From contig CAMRHE010000332.1 of the NCBI GenBank assembly GCA_947044405.1, forward strand, positions 1,411,001-1,475,000: DNA of 64,000 nt, given 5' to 3'. The position numbers and the translations under genes were made by a program. This document shows, in pieces, positions 20,320 to 33,300 of the stretch. How positions within the stretch are numbered: the first letter of the stretch is position 1; every line of letters starts with the position of its first letter. Source of the stretch: Leptodactylus fallax (taxonomy: Eukaryota > Chordata > Amphibia > Anura > Leptodactylidae). The notes under the pieces were generated by a model. That model did no database searches, was not told the DNA's origin, and saw nothing but the letters and a program-made list of their open reading frames with translations.

Positions 20320-22109
20320 TGTGAAAGATCCTCAGTGCGCCAACACCGCGTTGGCCCACACCTGAGACTTCTTGCATAAAAACCACACTCACCGCCAGTG
20401 AGTGCCGGGTTCACAAGATAAATACAAGACAAGCTTTCTAAATTTTATATATTTATTAACCCCTAAATGGGTCGGTATTAACATCTAACACATGCAGTTC
20501 AGAACAGATATGCAGATATATGCAAGCATTAACAGTTACTAGTTACAATATACAGTACTTAAAATAAAAAGGAATAAAAGTGAAATAATTACTTTACCAC
20601 ACATATCCTGGATGTGGCTCTATAATCCAACCGTCACACATGGCATGTGGAGGTAACCAGTGGAGGCTCCTAGCAGCAGCATCACAGCCTGCATGCTCCT
20701 CACAGTATAGTCCAGTAGTCTCTTGTAGTCTCAGCCCAGTCTCCTCCTACTGACCTCTTACCTCATCTTTTATACCCTTGATTACACCACCCAGAATGAG
20801 GTCACCGGCGACGGCAAGTCTGATTGATTAATGCACTCAAGTCAAGATTCTTTGTAAGGAGATGGGACCAAGTGAAATGATACAATGTTATCAACCATGT
20901 CTGATCTAACAGCCCAGGCTGAACAATGCAAGTGTATTTGATCACCCAGGGCTATGTAGGAATTCAATGGAGCCATTCTGGGATGGATACAAAGCCCTAT
21001 TGTTACAATGTTGCCACTATTGACAACATTCACCTAGGATTATAGCTACGCACAGTTTGAATAATAATAATAATAGTCCTTTAATAGTCCCACAATGGGG
21101 AAATTCAGTGTGTTACAGCAGCAAAGATAAGATAAGCAGATACAAATACAACATGTACAGGAATGTTCCAAGGTGAGAGGCATTACATTGATAGCAGACA
21201 GACAGATAGGACGTAGCAGAGGGGGGGGGGGGGATTTAACAGGCAGAAAGATATTTCAGTTCTCTGTGTGTAATGATCTCCGCTTAGGTCGGTGTTGGTT
21301 GTACAGCCTAACCGCGGTGGGGAGGAAAGACTTCCGATAGCGCTCCTTCTCACACCTAGGGTGGAGCAGTCGGTCACTGACAGTACTGCCCAGCGCGATC
21401 ACAGTCTCATGCATGGGATGGGACTTCTTCTTCTGCATGGAGCTCACCACGGACAGTATCCTTCTGTCACCCACCACCTGCACTGGGTCCAGTGGGCTCC
21501 CCAGGACAGAGCTGGCCCTTCTAATCAGCTTGTCAAGTTTATTTCTGTCCCTGGTGGATATACTGCTCCCCCAGCAGGCCACTCCAAAGAAGATGGCTGA
21601 TGCCACTACCGAGTTGAAGAAAGTCCTAAGAAGTTACCCCCACGGATTCCAAAGGCTCTCAGCTTCCTAAGCAGGTAGAGCCTGCTGTGGCCCTTCCTGT
21701 ACAGGGCCTCCATGTGATCTGCCCAGTCCAGCTTATTATTAAGGAGCAAACCCAGGTACTTATAGGTGTTCACAATCTCGATGCCCGTCCCCAGGATGTC
21801 CACTGGTTTAGGAGGGCTTCTGCCTTTACGGAAGTCCACCACCATCTCCTTGGTCTTCCCCGCGTTAATCTTCAGGTGGTTCCGGTGGCACCAGTCCACA
21901 AAAAACCGGTTCAGTTCTCTGTACTCCCTGTCATCATCGTCTGTGATGAGACCCACTATTGCAGAGTCGTCAGAATACTTCTGTAGGTAGCAGCTGGATG
22001 AGTTACACCTAAAATCTGCAGTGTACAGATGGAGGTAAGAGGGAGATACCATACCCAGAGATCAAAATACATCTTTGAGTTATAGCCATATTTAAGTGGA
22101 ATCATCACA
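20320..22109. mobile_element. Solo LTR copy 1, interrupted by an L2 LINE
   Basis: Begins TGTGAAAGATCCTCAGTG and ends AATCATCACA (TGTGA/TCACA ends), matching the copy at 26202-27073. An L2 fragment (21060-22050) sits inside it. It is embedded in the 30-bp minisatellite. Flanking 5-mers (AACGT and GATGT) are only similar, so the target duplication is uncertain. No coding interior. Confidence 0.8.
21060..22050 (-). mobile_element. L2-type LINE, 5'-truncated
   Basis: On the minus strand, the C-terminal part of a reverse transcriptase, then the L2-like tail (TGAATTTCCCCATTGTGGGA, then CTATTAAAGG and a TTATTA run). Residues include 'YLQKYSDDSAIVGL' (RT core motif with YSDD), 'HLKINAGKTKEMVVDFRK' and 'KYLGLLLNNKLDWADHM'. 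A frameshift near 21620 breaks the frame. It is very close to the copy at 55757-56896, but inserted elsewhere. Confidence 0.85.
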
Positions 22110-22674
22110 GATGTATATGGAGCAGAGCTGTGTGTGTATGATGTGTATGGAGCAGAGCTGTGTGTATGATATGTATGGAGCAGAGCTGTGTGTGTATGAT
22201 GTGTATGGAGCAGAGCTGTGTGTGTATGATGTGTATGGAGCAGAGCTGTGTGTGTATGATGTGTATGGAGCAGAGCTGTGTGTGTATGATGTGTATGGAG
22301 CAGAGCTGTGTGTATGATGTGTATGGAGCAGAGCTGTGTGTGTATGATGTGTATGGAGCAGAGCTGTTTGTGTGTGATGTGTATGGAGCAGAGCTGTGTG
22401 TGTGTGATGTGTATGGAGCAGAGCCGTGTGTATGATGTATATGGAGCAGAGCTGTGTGTGTATGACGTGTATGGAGCAGAGCTGTGTGTGTATGATGTGT
22501 ATGCAGCAGAGCCGTGTGTGTATGATGTGTATGTAGCAGAGCTGTGTGTGTATGACGTGTATGGAGCAGAGCTGTGTGTATGATGTGTATGTAGCAGAGC
22601 TGTGTGTGTATGACGTGTATGGAGCAGAGCTGTGTGTGTATGATGTGTATGTAGCAGAGCTGTGTGTGTATGGA
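22110..22674 (+). repeat. 30-bp minisatellite (array 3)
   Basis: Continuation of array 2 beyond the LTR, about 19 units, ending TGTGTATGGAG next to TTGCTATAATAGTGAG. Some units are 28 bp (TGTGTATGATG), which shifts the open frames. Confidence 0.93.
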
Positions 22675-24060
22675 GTTGCTATAATAGTGAGCTACACTGA
22701 TCTAGACTGCTATAATGTAACAATTTATATTCTGCAAATTATCCCTGATTATTTTGGGAATTAAGGACCTTATTGGATGATGGAAACCTTTACAGATATC
22801 TCTCTTTGGACGTATTTCAGCAATAAATAATGACTCTACTTGCAAAGCTGTTATATTACTTTGAGACAATTCCGGTGGCTGTCCCACGCTCCGATCTCTG
22901 TAATTTGCAGAAAGCCATTTTCCATTTTATCTGGAAAGCTAGGTGCCACCGGACCCCACATCGGTAATACTGGCTGGGAAGGGGGACGGAGGACTGGTGG
23001 TCCCATATATTCTCCAATATTACTGGGAAACCCACCTTCGCAACATCCCATTTTGGGTGATTTCACAGGCCTACACGAAGTGGGCGGAATTTGAGAAACT
23101 ATGGCTTCCCCCTATACATCCAAATGCTTTCCTATGGACCGTCTCTCCCCTCCCACCCCACCAGTTGGGTAGTCTGATGGTCTGCATGCAGGACTTCTGG
23201 TGGTGAGGAGCGTCTAATCTAATCTATATCCTCTGAAGCCTCTTTTTATCCACATTATAGCCATTGACTATAATGTGGGCCATCCTGATTGGTCGAACCA
23301 TCAGATAGCTGTACTTCTCCAGTGGAATGTCTTTGTATATTATACACAATAGAACTAGTCCTGTGGGTGATAGTGATCAGTTCACTGTGTATTCCATCCC
23401 ACCTCCTGGAGTTGATATATCCACCGTAATATAAACTTTATATTCACTTTTTTATATCCCAACTGCCAACCATATCTGGAATACCTTATAATCTTACGTA
23501 TAACATTAAATTGTATAAATGTATTTGCATACTTCCCTTTACAGTGTGCTAACTAGCAACAGGAACCGTTGTAAAGGTAAATAGGACATTAAGTTCTGAA
23601 ATCCCATGTCCAGCTACCAAGAAACTTATTCAGCTATACGTTACGATTCTCAGTGTGTGTTCTGCTCACTGCAAAACTGCTCGCTGCTGTTGCCTTAAGG
23701 TTGCCATACCTACATATCAAGCTTTCTGCAGCTGTCAGAGCTCTGAGACGCTGAACCAATCAGCAGCTGAGGAGGGATACTTAAAGTCAGGCCTGAACTT
23801 CCCATTTGTCTGCTATTAGGTATTTGTGACTATTTAGGTTCCTGTGCTCTGATCCTATCTATTGGATAGCTGTACTCCTGACCTTGGCTTGTTTACTGAA
23901 TATTCTCTTGTTTACTGTTTTTGGCTTTGACTGTTAACTCTAGGTTTGACCTCGGCTTGGACAGGTATATTCCTTTGATTCCGCTCTCCTTATTTGACCT
24001 GCCTTGTGAGTTTTGCTGTGGGTCCTGGTTGGATTTCAGATTGTAGAGCATCTATTTCTA
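22675..24060. repeat. Module spacer; left arm of an inverted duplication
   Basis: Starts TTGCTATAATAGTGAGCTAC. The first about 340 bp recur at 38387-38730 and the first about 180 bp at 54161-54345, in the same orientation. About 1.2 kb (to about 23870) recurs inverted at about 54395-55590, for example CAATCAGCAGCTGAGGAGGG near 23757. No gene is supported; small frames at 22840-23206 lack family features. Confidence 0.8.
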
Positions 24061-24399
24061 ACACTAAGCTTCTGGAGCAATAATCGTTGATTATGATGTT
24101 AATCTGTTTTCCTTTAGTCCCAACAGCAGCACAATTTTGGGTATTTCTGCCCCTGTGTGTTGATAGGACAGGCGGAATATTTAATTAGCATAATTTATGC
24201 ATGACTATGGTACCCTATAAGAGGGCCAAACAGACCTCCCCCCTTTGTGTTAGTTATAAAGAAAATAATCCTATCTTAGGGAGGCAAGCTTGTGCTGCTG
24301 TTGGGACTAAGGGAAAACAGATTAACATCATAATCAACGATTCCCTTACATCCCACAGCAGCACAATATGGGAATGTAGCAAGTAATTCCCTTAAGGAG

Positions 24400-25450
24400 G
24401 GTTACCTTGCTGTACAGTACTTAGGACTGACTGTCCAAAGGCAGTTGCCTCTGAACTCCGGACATTTTGCAGATAATGTTTTACAAAGGTCAGCTGAGAT
24501 GACCAAGAAGTGGCTGCACAAATCTGATCAAAAGGTACCGCACGGCTCTCTGCCCCAGAGGTTGGCACAGCCCTAGAAGAGTAGGCTGTAAAGAATTAAG
24601 GTGGATAAAATCCCTGAGCAGAAAAAGAAGTTTTAATCACTTCCTTGATCCATCTAGATAAGGTAGGTTTGGAAGCTCTGAGACCTTTGTCTCTACCATA
24701 TTAATAATAAGATTCTCGTATTTCCTGAAAGGTCTGGGTTGAAGGTAGGTCTGAAGACACGTTATTACATCCAGTGTGTGAAGACTTTCCTCTTCAGAGG
24801 AAGGAGCTGAAAGAAACACTGATAAGGAAACCACCTGGTTGATATTGGCATGTGAAGGCACCTTAGGGTTAAGGCCAGGAGAAATCTGAGCTGAAACCTA
24901 TCCGCAAGAAAGAAATATATGGTTCTACGGAAGAAAAGCCTGGAGCTTACCCACTCTCTTTGCTGAAGTGATGGCTAACAAAAAACGTGGTTTTAGAGGC
25001 TTAAATACTTAAGATACACGTCCTCTAATGGCTCAAATGGACGACCACAAAGACCCGAGATAACTGTAGCAAGATCCCACTAGGGAACAGGAGTCTCATA
25101 GTACCCTTAAGGAAATTAAGGAATTCTGAGACAGTCGTCTGCCTAAACAGGCAGATAGGGCTGAAACCTGTACCTTGAGTGTGGCAGGGGAAAGGCCCTT
25201 ATCCAGGCCGTCCATCCCGTTGTAGGATTTGAACTGTTAACTTCCTGTTTGGAGCACCATTCTTTGAAGATGTTACCTATTTTAAGGTAGCTCTTATTGG
25301 TAGACTCTGCTCTGGAGCAGGAAAGAGTCTTCAGGACGGCTTCTGACAGTCCTCTAGATCTCCATAGGGACTGACCAACCCCCAGGCTGTCAGGTTGCAT
25401 TTCCACAGATCCTAGTGCTTCGAAGTTACTTGGGAAACCAGGTTCTGGGT
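24400..25450 (-). pseudogene. DIRS tyrosine recombinase remnant
   Basis: The N-terminal part has 'GLSEAVLKTLSCSRAESTNK' and 'YLKIGNIFKEWCSKQ' (core-binding-like). The central part is near 24861-24637 ('VSLSVFLSAPSSEEES', 'RKYENLIINMVETKVSELP'). The C-terminal part near 24600-24400 matches relic 2, which keeps 'FTAHSSRAVST' and 'FVKHYLLNVRSSEA'. Frames are broken by several shifts. Confidence 0.75.
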
Positions 25451-25555
25451 GGGGGCAAGCCTCCAATAGATCCCTCGACTCATGAGCATGAGTTGGGAAA
25501 ACCAAGCTCTTTTTAGCCCGCATGATAGAATGGCTATCACAGAGACTTGGTCCTG

Positions 25556-26200
25556 TCAGACTTTCATCACTACCCTTGGTATCATGGAAATTAGAGGGAA
25601 AATGTATACCAGCCTGAATCTCCCCTGGATGGACAGGGAATCCACTGCCAAGGGATAGTCCTCCTGATACAGTGAGCAGAATGTCTCTACCTTGGCATTG
25701 AGTCTGGTCGTCATAGGGTCTACTTCTAGAAGACCCCACTTCAGGGTAATCTGATGGCACATCTCTGCATTGAGAAACCAATCTCCTGATACGGTGAGAT
25801 CCTGACTCAACTGATCGGCTACTATGTTCAAAGAGCCCCTGATGTGAACCGTGGATAAGTGGGTCAGATTTTCCTCTGCCCAGGTAAAAATCAGACCAGT
25901 CTCCCTTAGAAGATATAGCGATCTGGTGCCTCCCTGTTTGTTCAGGTACATTACGGTCGTCATACTGTTGGACCGGATCTTGACCGCTCTTCCTTGGAGG
26001 AGAGGAGAGAAATGAAGTAGTGCCAGGTAAACTGCTCTGAGCTCCTTCCAGTTGGACGATGTTCTTTTTCTAACCATATCCAGACTCCTTGTACGGTCTT
26101 CTCGTACATGTGGGCTCCTCATCCCGAGAGGGATGCATCGGTAGTCAACAGGGTCCAACGAGGTTGGACTGTGGACATCCGTCTTGCAGGTGTATCCACC
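25556..26200 (-). pseudogene. DIRS RNase H-like remnant
   Basis: Minus-strand residues 'SSNWKELRAVYLALLHF' (catalytic Glu region), 'MTTVMYLNKQGGTRS', 'FTWAEENLTHLSTVHIRG' and 'LNIVADQLS' (final Asp) match the RNase H region of frog DIRS elements. The expected Asp before NMTTV is changed (RSNSMTTV). The upstream 20 residues of the open frame come from the LTR. Non-functional. Confidence 0.8.
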
Positions 26201-26201
26201 A

Positions 26202-27073
26202 TGTGAAAGATCCTCAGTGCGCCAACACTGCGTTGGCCCACACCTGAGACTTCTTTCATATAAAACCACACTCACCTCCAGTGAGTGTTGGGTCCACAGG
26301 ATAAATACAAGACAAGCTTTCTAAATTTTATATATTTATTAACCCCTAAATGGGTCGGTATTAACATCTAACACATGCAGTTCAGAACAGATATGTAGAT
26401 ATATGCAAGCATTAACAGTTACTAGTTACAATATACAGTACTTAAAATAAAAGGGAATAAAGGTGAAAATGATTACTTTACCACACATGTCCTTGATGTG
26501 GTTCTGTAGTCCAACACTCACACATGCTCTGTCATGTGTGTATAACCAGTGTAGGCAGCGGCATTAACTCCAGCATCTCAGCTTGCATGCTCCTCACAAT
26601 ATAATCCAATAGTCTCTCTCAGTGGAAGTCTGTCTGTAAAAACTCCTCATAGTGTTCTCTTGTAGTCCCAGCACAATCTCCTCTCACTGACCTCCTACCT
26701 TATCTTATATACCCTTTATGCCACCTCCCAGAATGAGGTCACCGGCAACAGTAAGTCTGACGGATTAATCCACTCAAGTCCAGATTCTTTGTAGAGAACT
26801 GAGACCAAGTGAAATGATACAATGTTATCAACCATGTCTGATCTACCAGTGCAGACTAGACAATGCATGTTTTTGTTTGATCACTCAGGGCTGTGTAGGA
26901 ATACAATGGAGCCCTGCTGGGATGGATACAAAGCCCTATTGTTACAATGGTGCTACTACTGCCAATATACACCTAGGCTTATAGCTGCGCACATTATGAA
27001 TAAATGCAGGTACGCTACCCAGAGACCAAAATACAGCTTTGAGTTATAGCCATATTTAAGCAGAATCATCACA
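26202..27073. mobile_element. Solo LTR copy 2 (872 bp) with 5-bp TSD
   Basis: TGTGAAAGATCC...AATCATCACA, flanked by CACCA at 26197-26201 and 27074-27078. The empty site is readable in DIRS relic 2 near 40197 (GTATCCACTATCTGAGGG). No internal gene. The TG..CA ends with a 5-bp duplication fit an LTR retrotransposon or endogenous retrovirus; the superfamily cannot be set from the LTR alone. Confidence 0.88.
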
Positions 27074-27078
27074 CACCA

Positions 27079-27715
27079 TCTGAGGGAAAGATGGGTATTG
27101 GGGAAAAGTCTGATCCTCTTGTTGAGACAGAGAGGAGTACGATTTCAGGCCTTCAGAGCTTCCATCTGAAGAGGACGCATATGCCATAAAGCCCAATGGA
27201 CTGCCATGGCTGAGGATGACATTAGGCCTAGGACTCTCATGGTTGTCCTGATAGAGACCAGGCATGTTTGGAGAAGATACCGGACCGCTGTGGTTTACCC
27301 TTCTTTCCTTGCAGGAGTTAAGGAAATTTTCATGCGGTCTGAGTCCAGGAGAAACCCCAGGAACTTCCTCTGAGTAGAGGGAATCACCTCTGACTTTCTC
27401 CAATTTATTAGCCAACCTAGGAGTTGAAAGACACGGCTATCTGCAAATGCTGGAGCAGGATGGATTTTGACCGAGCTTTTATTTAGTCAGTTGTCCAAGT
27501 ATGGCTAAGTAAAAGTAGATAGGCATCCTTTAGGTCTAGAGTGGCAAGGACCTTGCCCTGCAGTATAAAGGATGTAATGAATTTCCATTCGAAAAATGCT
27601 TTATCCTTATGAAGAGATTCAGATATCTTAGATCTATAATCATCCTCCAGTCACCTGTTGATTTTAGCACCAGAAAAACTGGGGAGTAAACACCAAATCC
27701 TTCTTCAGAAAATCG
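27079..27715 (-). pseudogene. DIRS reverse transcriptase remnant
   Basis: Contains 'GFGVYSPVFLVLKSTGDWRM' and 'IIDLRYLNLFIRIKHF', typical of the start of the DIRS RT. Downstream, out of frame, are pieces corresponding to 'SPARKEG' and 'RPNVILSHGSPLGF'. Frames are interrupted. The apparent first 18 residues of the open frame (to 27766) are MITE sequence fused on by the insertion or deletion boundary. Confidence 0.75.
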
Positions 27716-28351
27716 ATTTTTCACTAACAGCATGTCGGAATAGCCTTTAAAAAGGCTATTCTTCACCTACCTTTATTTTTCGGGTCTGCGCCGCCTCTCT
27801 CTTGTGCTGACGCGTCTCCGCAACGTCAGCACCTGCCAATCGTGTCTTTGGGATACAAAGACCACGCATTCTCAGTCGGATCTGCCACTTTGTGTTGGAC
27901 AGAGCCGACTGCGCATGTCGTCGGACATTTTCATTTTTATGCTCAGTATGCTCTGTACTCCTTAGAACTACATGAGCGTACTGCACAGGCGTAAGAGGCC
28001 ACATGAAAATGGCCCACTGGACATGCGCAATCGGCTCTCTCCAACGCGCAGAGAGAGCCGCATGCGCAGGATTTCCCAAAGATTCGATCTGCAGGTGCTG
28101 ATGTTGCTGAAACGCGTCAGCACAAGAAGAGAGAGGCAGCGCTGGTTACTATGACGAGCCTATGCTGCGAGTACAGGGAACACCCCCCTGTGCTTTCTGA
28201 AGACTAATTAGCGTAAAGAAGAAACAAGATAAAACTCCAAAATGGTGGCGCAGATCCGAAAAATAAAGGTAGGAGAAGAATAGCCTTTCTAAAGGCTATT
28301 CCGACGTGCTGTTAGTGAAAAATCGATTTTCTAATGATAGACTCCCTTTAA
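27709..28351. mobile_element. Long palindromic MITE with TTAAAGGG end
   Basis: The left arm, from AAAATCGATTTTTCACTAAC, is the reverse complement of the right arm that ends at about 28330, then TAGACTCCCTTTAA. Arm similarity includes AATAGCCTTTNNAAAGGCTATT, 'CTACCTTTATTTTTCGG' and 'TTGTGCTGACGCGT'. The left arm lacks the last about 20 bp and an internal stretch. The right terminus TTAAAGGGAG resembles Kolobok/T2-type MITE ends. It abuts module B. Confidence 0.8.
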
Positions 28352-28925
28352 TACTTACAAAAGAATGTAGCAAATATTCCCAATAAAGTAATAGAATACG
28401 TTTATTATAAGAATGTCAGTTGCTTAAATCTGAACTAAAAGAAAAGAATACTAATAGAAAACAAGAGCAACTTGATAAATCACTTCTCACATTATACAAT
28501 ACTTTGTCAAATTCACCATGATATCTGACTATTGTAATGAGTAGAGGATAAAGAGGACAACAGTGAGGTACCTGCCTTTATGTATCTTGGAAGTATGGAA
28601 TGTGAGACTGTGTTATTAATACTTCACTGACAACATCACTTCTATGTTTGGCCATTTGTCCACCAAGATTTCTCTTTTTCCCAGAAGAAATATCATATGA
28701 AAAAGGATCTCAATAACACACAGTGTACAGAAAATTTCCCATATATAAAAGTTACTTCATGTACTCATTCTATATGTCATGTGGCACCATAAGTATGGCT
28801 ATGACTAATGGCCCCATATAGCAAGACTGGTCAGAGCCCCAGGGAAGCGGTGGTGGATAGTCATAAAGCCTTTCCACATTCTGAACATGAAAATGGCTTT
28901 TCCCATGTGTGATTTCACATTTCCC
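28352..28925 (-). other. Gene B downstream region with a dead extra finger
   Basis: Collinear with 7495-8003 and 43032-43597. Just below the stop codon (28926) the minus strand still codes for finger debris ('[17 protein letters not shown]' in a shifted frame). The stop itself is TGA where a finger would have a Cys codon (CCAGAATGAGGGAAATGT). Confidence 0.6.
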
Positions 28926-30358
28926 TCATTCTGGGCATGGAAATGGCTTCTCTCCTGTGTGAATTATCTGATGTCTAACAAGACTTTGTTTATCTTTATA
29001 ACATTTCCCACATTCTGAACATGAAAATGTCTTCTCCCCTGTGTGACGTCTCTCATGTTTAGCCAGAGCTGATTTGTCCACAAAGCATTTCCCACATTCT
29101 GAACATGAATATGGCTTCTCCCCTGTGTGAATTCTCTGGTGTCTATCAAGATCTGATTTCTGGGTAAAACACTTTCCACATTCTGAACATGAATATGGCT
29201 TCTGCTCTGTGTGATATCTCTCATGTTTAACCAGAGCTGATTTGTCCACAAAGCATTTCCCACATTCTGAACATGAAAATGGCTTCTCCCCCGTGTGAAT
29301 TCTCTGATGTTTAACAAGATCTGATTTCTGGCTAAAACATTTCCAACATTCTAAACATGAATATGGCTTCTCTCCTGTGTGAATTTTCTGGTGTCTATCA
29401 AGATCTGATTTCTGGTAAAAACATTTCCCACATTCTGAACATGAAAATGGCTTCTCCCCTGTGTGAATTTTTAGATGTGTAACAAGATTTGGTCTCTGCC
29501 AAAAACATTTGCCACATTCTGAACATGAATATGGCTTATCCGCTGTGTGACTTCTCTGATGTAAAACAAGATATGATTCACGTTTAAAACATTTCCCACA
29601 TTCTGAACATGAAAATGGCTTCTCCCCTGTGTGAGTTTTTAGATGGTTAAGAAGATATTTTTTCTGGCAAAAACATTTCCCACATTCTGAACATGAAAAT
29701 GGCTTCTCCCCTGTGTGAGTTTTTAGATGATTAAGAAGATATTTTTTCTGGCAAAAACATTTTCCACATTCTGAACATGAATATGGCTTCTCCCCTGTGT
29801 GACTTCTCTGATGTACAACAAGATATGATTTACATTTAAAACATTTCCCACATTCTGAACATGAAAATGGCTTTTCCCCTGTGTGAGTTTTTAGATGTGT
29901 AACAAGATCTGGTCTCTGGTTAAAACGTTTCCCACATTCTGAACATGAATATGGCTTCTCCTCTGTGTGAAGTCTCTCATGTTTAACAAGATATGATTTG
30001 TCTGAAAAACCTTTACCACATAGTGAACATGAATATGGCTTCTCTGTGTGAATTCTTTGATGTAAAAACCTCCTTTTGGTGTTTTCATTTTGTATCAAAG
30101 TGACTGATTCAGAAGATAGGACCTGTATAGAAGGATCAGATGATGGATCAGAAGATAGGACCTGTATAGAAGGATCAGATGATGGATCAGAAGATAGGAC
30201 CTGTATAGAAGGATCAGATGATAGATCTTTGCTGTGAAGGGCTGAGGGTATATCTGGGATAATGACATGTTCTTCATATGTATCTTGTGTGATACCACCA
30301 TCATCTGCTTTATAATCTGTAGATATGAGATGTCCCTCTGAGCTCCTGGTACAGTCAT
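28926..30358 (-). CDS. Gene B exon 6: acidic linker and 13 C2H2 fingers
   Basis: Starts after acceptor CTTCTTGTCAG. The linker has three copies of a 13-residue [17 protein letters not shown] repeat. Thirteen fingers follow; fingers 4 and 5 are identical in their core ([20 protein letters not shown]), a recent 84-bp duplication, as gene C has one copy. Finger 9 has ECWKC in place of ECGKC. The protein ends KPFPCPE, inside a 14th finger, where the second Cys codon is TGA; genes B and C share this end. Confidence 0.92.
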
Positions 30359-33300
30359 CTGACAAGAAGAAAACTGATTTTATTGAGAAATATTAGACCT
30401 TAGAACATTACTATACAAAAATATCCAAGTAAATCACAGTGCGTAGCTCACATTTTACATTTGGGTAGGAATTATGAAAGACATTGCTTATTACATTGGT
30501 GAGCCTTGGCCATAACTTTTGTGCTTCAGCCTAAGTATCAAGCTTCAGGAAAGTCACAGAACCTGGGAATCTTTTATAAGAGGACTACAAGTGCTAGACA
30601 TGCTGATGACAGGAACCTGGCTGGTGGGTCATATTGGGGTTTGATATTTGCACGTGTTTGCATTGGTTTCGTTTTTGACTCCCCGCCTTCCAAGCCCCAT
30701 AACTTTTGTATTTTTTCATTCTCAGAGACAATATCTGGGCTTAAAGTTTGCGGGACAAATTGTTCTTCACAAAGGTACCATTTATTAATCTGTACAATGT
30801 GCTGGGAAGCTGGAAAAATATTCAAACTGGGGTGCAAAGGGGTTAACTGTTTTAACCCCTTATTAAAATCCAAAACTTTGCAAAAAAAAAAAAAAAAAAC
30901 TATTAGTGTCGCCATATTCTAACACCCATAACTTTTTTTTTTTTATTATTATTTTTGTGTACAGAGATGCATTTTGTGGGGGCAGATGTACTTTTTAGTT
31001 ATACCTTTTTGGGAAATGTCTGATGTTTTGATCCTTTATTTTCCCGCTACAGCGTTCACCATATGGGAAAAATATTTTTAGATACTTGTGGACCAGACTT
31101 TTGTGGACGTGGGGATGTATAATTTGTTTTTGTTTATTAATTTTTATTACAAATCTAGGGAAAGGGGATTTGATTTTTTTTATTGTTTTTTTTTTTTTTT
31201 TTTACTATTTTATTAGCACCCCCTAGAGGGCTTGAAGCGGCAATTGTTTGATTACAAGTCCCATAAATTTGGACTAGAGACAATAGCTACAGTGCCTTGC
31301 GAAAGTATTCGGCCCCCTTGAACTTTTCAACCTTTTGCCACATTTCAGGCTTCAAACATAAAGATATAAAATTTAAATTTTTTGGTGAAGAATCAACAAG
31401 TGGGACACAATTGTGAAGTGGAACAAAATTTATTAGATATTTTAAACTTTTGTAAAAAATAAAAAACTGAAAAGTGGGGCGTGCCAAATTATTCGGCCAC
31501 CTCAAGTTAATACTTTGTAGCGCCACCTTTTGCTGCGATTACAGTTACAAGTCGCTTGGGGTATGTCTCTATCAGTTTTGCACATGGAGAGACTGAAATT
31601 CTTGCCCATTCTTCCTTGGAAAACAGCTGGAGCTCAGTGAGGTTGGATGGAGAGCGTTTGTGAACAGCAGTTTTCAGCTCTTTCCACAGATTCTCGATTG
31701 GATTCAGGTCTGGACTTTGACTTGGCCATTCTAACACCTGGATACGTTTATTTGTGAACCATTCCATTGTAGATTTGGCTTTATGTTTGGGATCATTGTC
31801 TTGTTGGAAGATAAATCTCCGTCCCAGTCTCAGGTCTTTTGCAGAGTCCAACAGGTTTTCTTCCAGAATGGTCCTGTATTTGGCTCCATCCGTCTTCCCA
31901 TCAATTTTAACCATCTTCCCTGTCCCTGCTGAAGAAAAGCAGGCCCAAACCATGATGCTGCCACCACCATGTGTGACAGTGGGGATGGTGTGTTCAGGGG
32001 GATGAGCTGTGTTGCTTTTACGCCAAACATATCGTTTTACATTGTGGCCAAAAAGTTGGATTTTGGTTTCATCTGACCAGAGCACCTTCTTCCACATGTT
32101 TGGTGTCTCCCAGGTGACTTTTTATGGATATCTTTGAGAAATGGCTTTCTTCTTGCCACTCTTCCATAAAGGCCAGATTTGTGCAGTGTACGACTGATTG
32201 TTGTCCTATGGACAGACTCTCCCACCTCAGCTGTAGATCTCTGCAGTTCATCCAGAGTGATCATGGGCCTCTTGGCTGCATCTCTGATCAGTCTTCTCCT
32301 TGTTTGATATGAAAGTTTAGAGGGAAGGCCGGGTCTTGGTAGATTTGCAGTGGTCTGATACTCCTTCCATTTCAATATGATCGCTTGCACAGTGCTCCTT
32401 GGGATGTTTAAAGTTTGGGAAATCTTTTTGTATCCAAATCCGGCTTTACAACAGTATCACGGACCTGCCTGGTGTGTTCCTTGGTCTTCATGATGCTCTC
32501 TGCGCTTTAAACAGAACCCTGAGACTATCACAGAGCAGGTGCATTTATACGGAGACTTGATTACACACAGGTGGATTATATTTATCATCATCAGTCATTT
32601 AGGACAACATTGGATCATTCAGAGATCCTCACTGAACTTCTGGAGTGAGTTTGCTGTACTGAAAGTAAAGGGGCCGAATAATATTGCACGCCCCACTTTT
32701 CAGTTTTTTATTTTTTACAAAAGTTTAAAACATCCAATAAATTTCGTTCCACTTAACAATTGTGTCCCACTTGTTGTTGATTCTTCACCAAAAAATTAAA
32801 ATTTTATATCCTTATGTTTGAAGCCTGAAATGTGGCAAAAGGTTGAAAAGTTCAAGGGGGCCGAATACTTTCGCAAGGCACTGTATATTCCAATGGCAGG
32901 CCTGGTAGCAGGGAACAGGTCGGCTATCGTGATCTCTCTATACATATATATGAAAATGACAACAGAATAGTCAAAACACAATGTGAACAAGCTCTTATTT
33001 AGTGGTGACTCCTCACCTGTGCGGTTCCCTGTAGGAATGTCCTCCTTACACTCCTCATCTCCCCTCACATATGTCTCCGGAGCATTAATATTCTTCAGAT
33101 CTTCACCCACATACAAAAGCTGTGAAGGAAATATTGTAAAAGTCACCAGACGGATGGAGAAGTCACGTGGGAGGTTTTATAGGAGAAGAAAAGATCATTC
33201 ATTATCATGACCACCAAAACTGACAGCAGGAGTTATCTGAGCAAATAGCTGCAGGTCTCCTGGATAAATCCACCATGTTGGCTCCTTATTCCAACCAGCA

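Larger units (their letters stand above)
24060..27708 (-). mobile_element. DIRS-type retrotransposon relic 1
   Basis: Minus-strand order is reverse transcriptase (27715-27079), RNase H (26200-25556), then tyrosine recombinase (about 25450-24400), as in DIRS elements. A 53-bp inverted repeat lies near the 3' end (24082-24134 and 24290-24342, one mismatch seen). A solo LTR splits the RT/RNase H region (26202-27073). The 5' end is cut off at the palindromic MITE at 27709. Related relic 2 lies at 38731-40635. Confidence 0.85.

Noticed and set aside
20839..21033. Small minus-strand ORF in the LTR
   Set aside because: Absent as an open frame in the second LTR copy, so not conserved.
27536..27766. 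76-aa ORF as a complete gene
   Set aside because: The first part is MITE sequence and the rest is the start of a DIRS reverse transcriptase; the frame is an accidental fusion.
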